Position numbers and translations under genes: made by a program. Source: Dehalococcoidia bacterium (lineage in GTDB: Bacteria > Chloroflexota > Dehalococcoidia > Dehalococcoidales > DAOWJH01). Taken from it: a stretch of DNA of 11,348 nucleotides. Where the stretch lies: positions 1 to 11,348 of the forward strand of contig DAOWJH010000081.1 of the NCBI GenBank assembly GCA_030640495.1, given 5' to 3'. Numbering within the stretch: position 1 is the first letter of the stretch; each line of letters opens with the position of its first letter. Positions 1 through 7,025 of the stretch are shown in pieces. The notes under the pieces were generated by a model that worked only from the letters and a program-made list of their open reading frames with translations, was not told where the DNA came from and searched no databases.

Positions 1-1716
1 AACACTAGCTTCTTCTTCTACTATGCCTGGGTTATGGATATAGCTGCTCCGTTCATAATTATAGGGGCATTATGGGGTATTATCCGCAGATACATCGTTA
101 AGCCACCAAGGCTAGCCGGGGAGCAGACCATTGAGGCTATGGTCATTCTGGTCACGGTATTCATCCACCCAATGACTCACCTGTTCAAGGAGGCAACCAG
201 CATTGCTCTTGGTCACCCGCCGGCTGGTTTAGGCTCTATTCTTCCACCCCTGAGCTCGGGATTAAGTAATCTGTTTAATAACAGCACCGTAAGCTCAGTG
301 CAGATAGCAAATATAGGTTTCTTTTGGGCACACTGGAGCATTGTCTTGTTTGTCTTAGTCTTTATCGCTTACTCACGATACCTACACATGGTGGCGGCTA
401 TTTTCAATGTTTTTCTTCAGTCTCCGCGGCCTAAAGGCGCCCTGCGTCCTATTGACCTGGAGACGGCAGAGAGTTTCGGTGTCGCCAAGATAACTGATTT
501 TACCTGGAAGCAACTCCTAGAGTGTTACTCCTGTGTGGTGTGTGGTCAATGTCAGGATGCTTGCCCAGCCTATGCCAGTGGCAAACCACTTAACCCCAAG
601 AAGGTGATTCAGGACCTCAAGAATCATCTGCTGGAGGTAGGACCCCAACTGCTCAAGGTCAAAGGCGAGGCGGCAGCCTCGCCGGTCAATCCCGGCAAGG
701 CATTGATTGGTGAGGTGATAACTGAAGATGAAATATGGGCGTGCACTACCTGCCGTGCTTGCCAGGAGATGTGTCCTGTTTATAATGAGCATATTGATAA
801 AATTATAGACCTGAGGCGAAACCTGGTGCTGGAGCAGGCTTCTATCCCTGAGACGGCTGAGGGAGCACTCCGAAGCATTGAAGCCAGAGGACACCCCTGG
901 CGAGGAACTACGCTATCAAGAACCGACTGGGCAGAAGGGCTTGAGATTAAGACCCTGGCTGATGATAGTGATGTGGATATTCTATATTGGGTAGGTTGTA
1001 CTGAGGCGCTGGAAGATAGAAGTGTCAAGATAGCTCAAGCCACAGGTAAGCTGTTAAAGCTAGCCGGGATTAAATTTGGCATCCTGGGGGCTGAGGAGAG
1101 CTGCTGCGGTGAGCCAGCTCGCCGTCTGGGCAATGAGTACCTCTTCCAGATTCAGGCTCAGAAAAATATTGAGCTGCTGAAGGGTTATAATGTGAAGAAA
1201 ATAGTTACTGCCTGCCCTCATTGCTATAACACCCTAAAGAATGAATATCCTCAGTATGGCGGTGACTTTGAGGTTATTCACCACACCCAGTTTTTTGCCA
1301 ACTTGCTGGAAGAAGGCAGGCTAAGAATCATTAAAGGCAATGGCGGGGTAGTGACCTACCATGACTCCTGCTACCTAGGAAGATACAATAATATCTACCA
1401 GCCACCGAGGCAGCTTTTAAATAATCTGCCTGATGTCACAGTTGTTGAGATGGAGCAAAATCGGAGGAGTAGCTTCTGCTGTGGCGGTGGTGGCGGTCGC
1501 ATGTGGCTAGAAGAGCGCATTGGCAGGAGAATAAGTGAGATGCGCATTGAGCAGGTGCTTGAGACCAAGGCTCAGATTGTAGCTATCGCCTGCCCCTTCT
1601 GCCTCCAGATGTTTGATGATGCAATTAAAGCTAAAGCTGTTGAAGAATCACTCAAGGTTATGGATATTGCTGAGCTAATAGCTGAGTCAGCTGTATATCG
1701 TCCTCACCCTGTTTAG
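1..1716 (+). CDS. Membrane-bound Fe-S oxidoreductase, ETF:menaquinone oxidoreductase / HdrD-like (5' end outside window)
   Basis: The frame is open from base 1, so the gene begins upstream. The ATG at 34 lies inside a hydrophobic stretch and is not the likely start. Numbering from that ATG, membrane segments lie at about -9 to 18, 34-53 and 98-116, with His46, His49, His100 and His118 as possible heme-b ligands, as in NarI-type (nitrate reductase gamma) domains. Two ferredoxin-type 4Fe-4S motifs follow (C167-x2-C170-x2-C173-x3-C177-P and C237-x2-C240-x2-C243-x3-C247-P). Then come two cysteine-rich CCG domains (C322, C357-C358-G, C394/C397; and C446, C482-C483-G, C520/C523). This architecture is that of FadF/EtfD-type proteins, which take electrons from electron-transfer flavoprotein and reduce menaquinone; HdrD and related proteins share the soluble part. 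The acyl-CoA dehydrogenase in the window fits the ETF role. Family is confident, exact partner inferred. Confidence 0.88.
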   Translation, partial: NTSFFFYYAWVMDIAAPFIIIGALWGIIRRYIVKPPRLAGEQTIEAMVILVTVFIHPMTHLFKEATSIALGHPPAGLGSILPPLSSGLSNLFNNSTVSSVQIANIGFFWAHWSIVLFVLVFIAYSRYLHMVAAIFNVFLQSPRPKGALRPIDLETAESFGVAKITDFTWKQLLECYSCVVCGQCQDACPAYASGKPLNPKKVIQDLKNHLLEVGPQLLKVKGEAAASPVNPGKALIGEVITEDEIWACTTCRACQEMCPVYNEHIDKIIDLRRNLVLEQASIPETAEGALRSIEARGHPWRGTTLSRTDWAEGLEIKTLADDSDVDILYWVGCTEALEDRSVKIAQATGKLLKLAGIKFGILGAEESCCGEPARRLGNEYLFQIQAQKNIELLKGYNVKKIVTACPHCYNTLKNEYPQYGGDFEVIHHTQFFANLLEEGRLRIIKGNGGVVTYHDSCYLGRYNNIYQPPRQLLNNLPDVTVVEMEQNRRSSFCCGGGGGRMWLEERIGRRISEMRIEQVLETKAQIVAIACPFCLQMFDDAIKAKAVEESLKVMDIAELIAESAVYRPHPV

Positions 1717-1746
1717 AAATATTTAACTCAGCCTTCGGCATGTGGT

Positions 1747-1775
1747 TTGACAATAAGGGCAGAATGCAATAATCT
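1747..1775 (+). promoter_or_regulatory. Candidate sigma-70 promoter of the thiolase/reductase operon
   Basis: A perfect -35 hexamer TTGACA (1747-1752) is followed after exactly 17 bases by TAATCT (1770-1775), which matches the first, second and last positions of TATAAT. Transcription would start near 1782, giving a leader of about 60 bases before the thiolase ATG at 1844. The -10 match is weak, so this is a moderate call. Confidence 0.45.
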
Positions 1776-1790
1776 TACATTGGTTGTAAG
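1774..1790. promoter_or_regulatory. Inverted repeat at the -10/start region, possible operator
   Basis: CTTACA (1774-1779) and TGTAAG (1785-1790) form a perfect 6-bp inverted repeat around a 5-base centre. It overlaps the end of the candidate -10 box and the expected transcription start, a usual place for a repressor site. No regulator gene is seen in the window. Confidence 0.35.
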
Positions 1791-1809
1791 CTGGCAAACC
1801 TCTGCCAGC
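1790..1809 (+). promoter_or_regulatory. Stem-loop in the thiolase leader
   Basis: GCTGGCA (1790-1796) and TGCCAGC (1803-1809) form a perfect 7-bp stem with a 6-base loop. No T-run follows, so it does not look like an intrinsic terminator. If the promoter at 1747-1775 is real, the hairpin sits close to the mRNA 5' end, where it could stabilise the transcript. It is adjacent to the 1774-1790 repeat. Confidence 0.4.
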
Positions 1810-1843
1810 ATTACCGCAAGAAGCTATAAAATAGGAGGAGACT

Positions 1844-3022
1844 ATGAGAAAAGTAGCCGTAGTTGGTGTTGGGGAGACAAGATTCAGCGGTGCCCAGGAA
1901 AAGACAGAGGTAGAGCTGTTTGCTGAAGCCGCCATGGACGCCCTTAATGAATCAAGCCTGAAGCCAAAGGATATCCAGGCACTATTCCTCGGTAACGTGC
2001 TGGGAGATTTCGCTGAAGGGCAAGGCATGGTTCAAGCCTTCGCTGCCGAGAATATCGGCGCCCTCAATATTCCAGCCTCCAGATATGAGGGTGCCTGTGC
2101 CTCAGCTAGTATGGCAATAAGGGATGCCTTCATGTGGGTGGCTTCAGGTTTCTACGACATAGTCCTAGCTGGCGGTGTAGAAAGAGCTGCCACCATGGGC
2201 ACACCGTTAGCCACACGAACCTTCGCTATGTTCAGCGATGCCCGCTATGAGTACCCATCCGGAATTACCTTTCCTGCTGTCTTTGCCATGCTAGCTCACC
2301 TTTATTCCAAGAAGTATGGCATACCTTTGAAAAAGCTTAAGGAGCAAATGGCAGCAGTATCAGTTCAATCCTACAAATATGGCATGTTTAACCCTAAAGC
2401 CCACCTCCGTAAGGAAGTAACTATGGATAAGGTGCTCAATTCCTTTATGGTAAGTTCACCCCTCCAGCTACACGATTGCTGTCCATTTTCTGATGGTGCC
2501 TCCGTTATTGTTCTAGTCTCAGAGGAAAAGGCGAAAAAACTTACCAATAAACCAGTCTATATTACTGGTGTTGGTCAATCTTCATCTGGTCCCCTATCTA
2601 ACCAGCAAGAATATCTACCACGACTTAGAGCCAGAGAAATATCTGCCAAGCAAGCCTATGATATGGCTGGACTCACTCCAAAAGATATAGATATCTGTGA
2701 ACTTCACGACTGCTTCAGTATCGCTAGCTTAATTGCCGCTGAAAGCCTTGGCTTCTTTGAGTTTGGAAAGGCAGGCGAAGCCTGGGAAAGGGGTGAGGCT
2801 GGTCTTGGCGGCAAAGTAGCTATAAACCTATCCGGCGGGCTAAAGGCTAAAGGTCACCCTATAGGAGCTACCGGTGCCGGTCAGGTATATGAAATAGTAA
2901 AACAATTCAGGGGTGAAGTAGAACCGGAAAGGCAAGCAGAGGGAGCTAAAATAGGGATGACTGATACATTAGGGGGAGATGCGGGCACGCTCTGTAACCT
3001 AATTCTCCAACGGGGTTGGTAA
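1844..3022 (+). CDS. Thiolase, SCP-x/lipid-transfer type (acyl-CoA C-acetyltransferase-like)
   Basis: The 392-residue protein is normal thiolase length. AGGAGG at 1833-1838 lies 5 bases before the ATG and supports the start. The nucleophilic cysteine is C85 in the YEGACASAS segment. His288 lies in an HDCF motif and His338 in GHPIGATG, both expected active-site elements. The usual C-terminal CxG cysteine motif is absent: the end reads DTLGGDAGTLC. HDCF in place of the NEAF motif of classical thiolases, plus loss of CxG, marks the SCP2/SCP-x branch. Such thiolases often act with a DUF35 Zn-ribbon protein, and one is encoded directly downstream. Examples are benzoylsuccinyl-CoA thiolase BbsAB of anaerobic toluene degradation and archaeal acetoacetyl-CoA thiolase complexes. 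The catalytic residues are present, so CoA-dependent cleavage or condensation is likely; the substrate is unknown. Confidence 0.9.
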   Translation: MRKVAVVGVGETRFSGAQEKTEVELFAEAAMDALNESSLKPKDIQALFLGNVLGDFAEGQGMVQAFAAENIGALNIPASRYEGACASASMAIRDAFMWVASGFYDIVLAGGVERAATMGTPLATRTFAMFSDARYEYPSGITFPAVFAMLAHLYSKKYGIPLKKLKEQMAAVSVQSYKYGMFNPKAHLRKEVTMDKVLNSFMVSSPLQLHDCCPFSDGASVIVLVSEEKAKKLTNKPVYITGVGQSSSGPLSNQQEYLPRLRAREISAKQAYDMAGLTPKDIDICELHDCFSIASLIAAESLGFFEFGKAGEAWERGEAGLGGKVAINLSGGLKAKGHPIGATGAGQVYEIVKQFRGEVEPERQAEGAKIGMTDTLGGDAGTLCNLILQRGW

Positions 3023-3046
3023 CATATAACTTACAATTTAATCCTG

Positions 3047-3052
3047 AGGAGG
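3047..3052 (+). promoter_or_regulatory. Ribosome binding site that sets the DUF35 start
   Basis: A perfect AGGAGG lies 5 bases before the in-frame GTG at 3058. No comparable site precedes the TTG at 3016, which overlaps the end of the thiolase gene. Confidence 0.8.
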
Positions 3053-3057
3053 CTAAA

Positions 3058-3468
3058 GTGGAATATAAGCTTACTTTTAAAGAATATAGTGAGGCGCTGA
3101 AGAAAAATAAGGTGCTAGGCTTGAAGTGTCAAGAATGCGGCTGGATTAATGTGCCACCAAAGATGGCTTGTTATAAATGCGCCAGCCCGAACCTTGATGT
3201 TGTTGAAATGAGTGGCAAGGGTAAGATTCAAACCTTTACCACTGCCTTTGTGACTTCAGAGGGACGCGAGGACGAGGTCCCCTATATCATAGTGCTGGTT
3301 GAGCTTGATGAAGGTCCGTGGATAATGGGTAATCTAACCGATGTTGACCCAAATGAAGCAACTATGGAACTAATCGACAAAAGAGTAAAGATAGGGCATA
3401 AGGTGTTCCCTGGAGATAAGTACTCGGCTGGCGAGGGGGCTAGGCCACTCTTTAGTTTAGAAACTTAA
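3058..3468 (+). CDS. DUF35 OB-fold protein with Zn ribbon, thiolase partner
   Basis: The frame is open from a TTG at 3016, but GTG at 3058 is preferred because it has a perfect AGGAGG at ideal spacing and leaves a 35-base gap after the thiolase. This gives 136 residues, typical of the family. An N-terminal rubredoxin-like Zn ribbon has C24-x2-C27 and C38-x2-C41. The remainder, from about residue 50, contains the beta-rich OB-fold with the characteristic GKGKIQTFTT strand. DUF35 (ChsH2/BbsA-like) proteins form complexes with SCP-x-type thiolases or with MaoC hydratases, and are thought to shape or gate the CoA site. Both partner types occur in this operon: the thiolase immediately upstream, and a MaoC protein at 7840-8274. 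The thiolase is the more likely partner because it is adjacent. Confidence 0.88.
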   Translation: MEYKLTFKEYSEALKKNKVLGLKCQECGWINVPPKMACYKCASPNLDVVEMSGKGKIQTFTTAFVTSEGREDEVPYIIVLVELDEGPWIMGNLTDVDPNEATMELIDKRVKIGHKVFPGDKYSAGEGARPLFSLET

Positions 3469-3551
3469 AGCCCCCAAAAAAGGTGGCATAGTCATGCAGT
3501 TTTCTCCCCACGAGATATATTGGGCTACAGATGTTTCCCCAGATTGATTTA

Positions 3552-3568
3552 CCTCTCTAGATGAGAGG
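3552..3568 (+). promoter_or_regulatory. Stem-loop overlapping the ribosome site of the BcrB-like gene
   Basis: CCTCTC (3552-3557) and GAGAGG (3563-3568) form a perfect 6-bp stem with a 5-base loop. The 3' arm contains part of the GAGGAG ribosome site (3565-3570) for the gene starting at 3579/3582, so folding would partly hide it. The 110-base gap 3469-3578 holds nothing else I can support. Confidence 0.4.
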
Positions 3569-3581
3569 AGATAAATAGGTG

Positions 3582-4919
3582 ATGAGTAACGAAAAGAAGA
3601 AAAGAGCCATAAACAGGCTAAAGACAATGTACCCCCTGCGGAATCTAATTGATGAAATGTATCAGAGGGGCGTTGAGGCTAGCAAGATAGGGAAGCCCAC
3701 GGCTTGGTCAATGGTCAACTGGTGGGAGGCTGACCCTATCCTCAAAGCCATGGATATAGAGATAGTCTACCCGGAAAACTATGGCGCTGTTTGTGCTGCT
3801 TTCGGGGCTGCCCCGGCTTATCTAGACCGCTCCGATTCGGATGGCTTTCCTACCCATATGTGCGGCTATGCCCGAAATTGCATTGGCTATGCGGCAAGAA
3901 TGAAGGATTTGGGGGAAATACCGCCTGAAGCACCTATGGGTGGTATGGCCAAGCCAATTCTACTGCTCGCTTCAGGCAGTTTATGTGACGCCAGGTATAA
4001 ATGGTTTCAGGCTCTGGGGCGCTATTTAGATGCTCCGGTGTGGACAGTGGAGATACCCCACCCCGGAGTAGAAGAGAGCTTTAGGGAAGGGGCTTATGAG
4101 AGCGCTATTAATTTTATGGTTAAAGAACTAGGCGAGTTTGTTACCTTTCTGGAGCGGTTATTAGCTAAGAAAATGGACTGGGATAAACTAGCCGAGATAA
4201 CTGACGATATAATAAAGATTAACCGATTGTGGTATGAGATTAACGAGCTGCGTAAGGCCAGACCTTGCCCTATGCACTCTCGGGACTTCTGGAGTTGTAT
4301 GAATGCCTCCCTTTATCCGGCGGGAGACCCTAAAGAATCGTTGAAATTATATCAGGATATGTATCAAGAGGTGAAGGATAGGGTAGAGAACAAGATAGGG
4401 GCTGTTGCCGAGGAGAAATACAGGCTGGCATTTGCTGAACTTCCCCCCTGGCATGACCTGAAAATTTTTGATGAATTAGCCGAAAGAGGCTGGAATTTTG
4501 TTATTGAGAGCTGGGCATATCACCCCCCCAAACCTATAGATACCAGTCAAGTGAGCAATCCCTTAGAGCGCATCGCCAAAGAGACCTATCAATGGTTCAC
4601 CGGCTCGTTTAAGGGTGCCCTTAAAGCTAAGGAATACATGGGGTATTTCGCTTACCCCTACTTAGAGTATGCTAGGGATTACCAGTGTGATGGAGCATTA
4701 CTCCATCCCCTTCTTACCTGTCGCACAGCAACTAATCACTTGATGCTTGTTCAGGACAGACTGTTAAACAAACTGAAGATTCCTTCCCTAGTTGCGGAAG
4801 GAGACATCGTAGACCTCAAGCTTTTTGACCATGCTGATACCATGCGAAAGGCGGAGACGCTTGAGGAGATGATGGACCATTACCGGGGGGTGAGGCGAGA
4901 GGAAGGATTAGAGTGGTAA
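3582..4919 (+). CDS. HGD-D family reductase subunit, benzoyl-CoA reductase BcrB/BzdO-like
   Basis: This 445-residue protein belongs to the 2-hydroxyglutaryl-CoA dehydratase D-component family (HGD-D), which includes both catalytic subunits of class I benzoyl-CoA reductase. Its length matches BcrB/BzdO rather than BcrC/BzdN. Cysteines placed as expected for [4Fe-4S] ligation are C94 (in CGYARN), C135 (in GSLCDAR) and C380 (in HPLLTCRT). The start is either ATG 3582 or GTG 3579, one codon apart; the AGGAG at 3566-3570 is 11 or 8 bases away, so GTG is quite possible. The BcrC-like gene follows after 16 bases. Inferred role: with that subunit it forms the cytoplasmic site that takes electrons from the ATPase component and reduces an aryl- or enoyl-CoA. 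Dehydratase function is the alternative, but two different ATPase genes downstream favour a reductase. Confidence 0.85.
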   Translation: MSNEKKKRAINRLKTMYPLRNLIDEMYQRGVEASKIGKPTAWSMVNWWEADPILKAMDIEIVYPENYGAVCAAFGAAPAYLDRSDSDGFPTHMCGYARNCIGYAARMKDLGEIPPEAPMGGMAKPILLLASGSLCDARYKWFQALGRYLDAPVWTVEIPHPGVEESFREGAYESAINFMVKELGEFVTFLERLLAKKMDWDKLAEITDDIIKINRLWYEINELRKARPCPMHSRDFWSCMNASLYPAGDPKESLKLYQDMYQEVKDRVENKIGAVAEEKYRLAFAELPPWHDLKIFDELAERGWNFVIESWAYHPPKPIDTSQVSNPLERIAKETYQWFTGSFKGALKAKEYMGYFAYPYLEYARDYQCDGALLHPLLTCRTATNHLMLVQDRLLNKLKIPSLVAEGDIVDLKLFDHADTMRKAETLEEMMDHYRGVRREEGLEW

Positions 4920-4935
4920 TAAGGAGAACTCATCA

Positions 4936-6108
4936 ATGACGGAAAAGGAAAGAAAAGGGCTTGACAGAGTGAGAGAGATTTATCAAGACCGGGCTCACCG
5001 AGCCAAAGAACTCAAGGCAGAGGGGAAACAGGTGATGGGCTATCTTTGCCTCTATCCTGTTTTGGAAATGCTGACTGCTGTTGACTTAGCCCCCTACAGG
5101 ATATTGGGGGATATGGAGGAGCCGATAACTAAGGCGGATGCCTGCCTACCTACCGTAGTTTGCCCTTTTATTCGCAGTGCTTTAGATTTGGGATTGAAAG
5201 GCAAGTATGACTTCTTAGACGGGGTAGTTATGGCTCATATCTGCGATGTCGGTGAGAAGACATCCCACATCTGGCGAACCTACCTCAATCCTTCCTATTT
5301 TTATTTCATAGATACACCCCATACGGTTCATAAGGCAGCTCAGCAGCAATTGAAGGAGCAATTGAAGGATTTTAAGAAGACCTTAGAGTCGTTTACCGGA
5401 AGGGAACTCTCTCTAGATAAACTCAAGCAAGCCATTAAAACTTATAATAGGCAGCGGGCTCTGGTGCGGGAATTATATGACTTGAGAAAGCCTGACCCAC
5501 CCCTCATCTCAGGAGCAGAAACCCTCCAAGTAATGGTAGCTTTGATGAGCATTCCTGTGGACGAAGGGATTGACCTGCTGAGGCAGGTTATAAGCGAGGT
5601 TAAAGAAGGCAAGAATGGTCCTCCAAAAAAACCAGCCAGGCTTCTTGTCTGGGGCAGCATTATAGATAACACAGCCCTTATCCGGATGATTGAGGAGCTT
5701 GAAGCCAATGTGGTAATAGACGATACCTGTGTGGGCAGCCGAGCCTATTTCCCCAATGTGGAACTCACTGATGACCCTCTAGATGGTTTAGTCTACCGCT
5801 ATCTGGTGGGGCTAAAGTGCCCTCGCACCTTCAGGGAAAGCGTCTTTGGTGAAACCAAGAAGGATTATATCAAAGACCTAGAGAGCAGATTCGGTTACAT
5901 AAAGGACTATGCTAAAGAATGGAATGTCAATGGAGTAATACTTCAGTCGGTGAGGTATTGCGATATTCATGGCTACGAGGTGCCCGGGCTTAGGGATTAT
6001 CTTGACCATATTGGCTTACCAAACATCTACCTAGAGCATGACTACAGCGAGGCGGCTCTGGCACCACTAAGGACAAGGGCTCAGGCCTTCCTTGAAGTAA
6101 TCGGCTAA
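4936..6108 (+). CDS. HGD-D family reductase subunit, benzoyl-CoA reductase BcrC/BzdN-like
   Basis: The 390-residue protein is the second HGD-D family member and has the length of BcrC/BzdN or HgdB. AAGGAG at 4921-4926 precedes the ATG by 9 bases. Likely cluster ligands are C76 (in TVVCPFIR), C103 (in HICDVGEK) and C342 (in VRYCDIHG); C70 is an additional nearby cysteine. In class I benzoyl-CoA reductase the BcrB and BcrC subunits each carry a cluster and jointly bind the thioester. Residues 135-185 are a charged, helical linker containing a short internal duplication (QLKE/QLKD). The operon order BcrB-like, BcrC-like, ATPase, ATPase gives one complete four-subunit set. I cannot say from sequence whether the substrate is benzoyl-CoA, a substituted benzoyl-CoA or a non-aromatic acyl-CoA. 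Confidence 0.86.
   Translation: MTEKERKGLDRVREIYQDRAHRAKELKAEGKQVMGYLCLYPVLEMLTAVDLAPYRILGDMEEPITKADACLPTVVCPFIRSALDLGLKGKYDFLDGVVMAHICDVGEKTSHIWRTYLNPSYFYFIDTPHTVHKAAQQQLKEQLKDFKKTLESFTGRELSLDKLKQAIKTYNRQRALVRELYDLRKPDPPLISGAETLQVMVALMSIPVDEGIDLLRQVISEVKEGKNGPPKKPARLLVWGSIIDNTALIRMIEELEANVVIDDTCVGSRAYFPNVELTDDPLDGLVYRYLVGLKCPRTFRESVFGETKKDYIKDLESRFGYIKDYAKEWNVNGVILQSVRYCDIHGYEVPGLRDYLDHIGLPNIYLEHDYSEAALAPLRTRAQAFLEVIG
5347..5370 (+). repeat. 12-bp tandem duplication inside the BcrC-like gene
   Basis: Two copies of CAATTGAAGGAG/T, 11 of 12 bases identical, lie head to tail. They encode QLKE-QLKD in the helical linker and keep the frame, so this is probably a harmless in-frame duplication. 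Confidence 0.75.
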
Positions 6109-6152
6109 AAGGCCAGCAGGTAGTGGTGGAGGTAATACGCTAATTTGGCGAG

Positions 6153-6157
6153 AGGAG
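6153..6157 (+). promoter_or_regulatory. Ribosome binding site pointing to an ATC start
   Basis: AGGAG, within GAGAGGAG, lies 7 bases before the ATC at 6165. It is 40 bases before the first in-frame ATG at 6198, too far to serve that codon. Confidence 0.6.
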
Positions 6158-6164
6158 ATTCAAT

Positions 6165-7016
6165 ATCTATTTTGCCGGGATTGACCTAGGTTCCACCATG
6201 ACTAAGGTGGTGATTATGGGTAGGGACGAGAAGATTTGCGCTCGCATTGTAGGCCCTACTGGCGCTGAGCACCGCCGTCTAGCCAACAAGGTAATGGAAG
6301 AGGCACTAGAGCAGGCTAATTTGTCCTTCAATGAAATATCCTGTGTGATAGCCACCGGCTACGGTAGAATCAATGTCCCCTTTGCCGACCGCCAGATAAC
6401 GGAATTAACCTGCCATGCTCGGGGGGTGGTGAGTCTCTTCCCCAAGGTGAGAATAGCTATTGATATTGGGGGGCAGGATGCCAAGGGGCTTAAAATTAGT
6501 AATGGCAAGCTGATTGACTTTGTTATGAACGACCGGTGTGCTGCCGGAACGGGTAGGTTCCTGGAGGTCATTGCGGCTGCTCTTGGACTCAAGCTAGAGG
6601 AACTGGGAGAAATTTCCTTAAAATCTACGAATAGGGTCAAAATTAGTAGCACCTGCACCGTTTTCGCCCAGCAAGAGGTGATACAGCGTATCTCTGAGGG
6701 GATACCACTGGAAGACATCGTGGCCGGGCTTCATGACGCTATAGCCAGCAGGGTAGCCAAAATGGTGAAAAGGCTGAAGATAGAACCTGATGTGGTCTTT
6801 ACCGGGGGTGTTGCCAAAAATGCTGGGGTTGTTCACGCCCTTAAGGAAAATATAGGCGGTGAAATTTTAGTTCCTGACGAGCCGCTTCTCACCGGGGCAA
6901 TAGGCGCCGCCATATTAGGCAAGGAACTCACCCTGAAAGCAGTGGCAAAGGGGGAGACCATCCAGAGGAAGGAGCGTCGCCTGGAGGAGGCTACTTTCTT
7001 CAACCGGGGTAATTAG
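6165..7016 (+). CDS. ASKHA-type ATPase/activase, benzoyl-CoA reductase ATPase-like subunit 1 (apparent ATC start)
   Basis: This BadF/BadG/BcrA/BcrD-family ATPase would transfer electrons to the catalytic subunits with ATP hydrolysis. The first in-frame ATG (6198) falls inside the first phosphate-binding motif. Reading upstream restores it: IYFAGIDLGSTMTK from 6165, in frame back to a TAA at 6141. No ATG, GTG or TTG exists between 6141 and 6198, whereas ATC 6165 has AGGAG at 7-base spacing, so I place the start there (283 residues). A mutated or misread ATG is the alternative. Numbering from 6165: phosphate 1 GIDLGST at 5-11, IDIGGQDAK at 98-106, C125 (DRCAAGTGRF) and C164 (SSTCTVF) for the intersubunit [4Fe-4S] cluster, and the adenosine motif TGGVAKNAG at 213-221. 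It pairs with the paralogue directly downstream. Confidence 0.85.
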   Translation: MYFAGIDLGSTMTKVVIMGRDEKICARIVGPTGAEHRRLANKVMEEALEQANLSFNEISCVIATGYGRINVPFADRQITELTCHARGVVSLFPKVRIAIDIGGQDAKGLKISNGKLIDFVMNDRCAAGTGRFLEVIAAALGLKLEELGEISLKSTNRVKISSTCTVFAQQEVIQRISEGIPLEDIVAGLHDAIASRVAKMVKRLKIEPDVVFTGGVAKNAGVVHALKENIGGEILVPDEPLLTGAIGAAILGKELTLKAVAKGETIQRKERRLEEATFFNRGN

Positions 7017-7025
7017 GAGTCAAAT

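Noticed and set aside
1732..1742. GCC-TTC-GGC hairpin after the oxidoreductase stop
   Set aside because: Only three base pairs and no T-run, so not supportable as a terminator.
3469..3495. Possible terminator at GCCCCC-A6-GGTGGC after the DUF35 gene
   Set aside because: The stem has a mismatch and no T-run follows.
3579..6108. 2-hydroxyacyl-CoA dehydratase instead of a reductase
   Set aside because: The catalytic subunits share a family with dehydratases, but two different adjacent ATPase genes fit the BcrA/BcrD arrangement better than a homodimeric activator. Kept as an alternative in the entries.
6123..6143. GTG at 6123 preceded by little and in frame with the first activase
   Set aside because: The frame reaches a TAA at 6141 after five further codons (VEVIR), so it cannot be the start of the activase.
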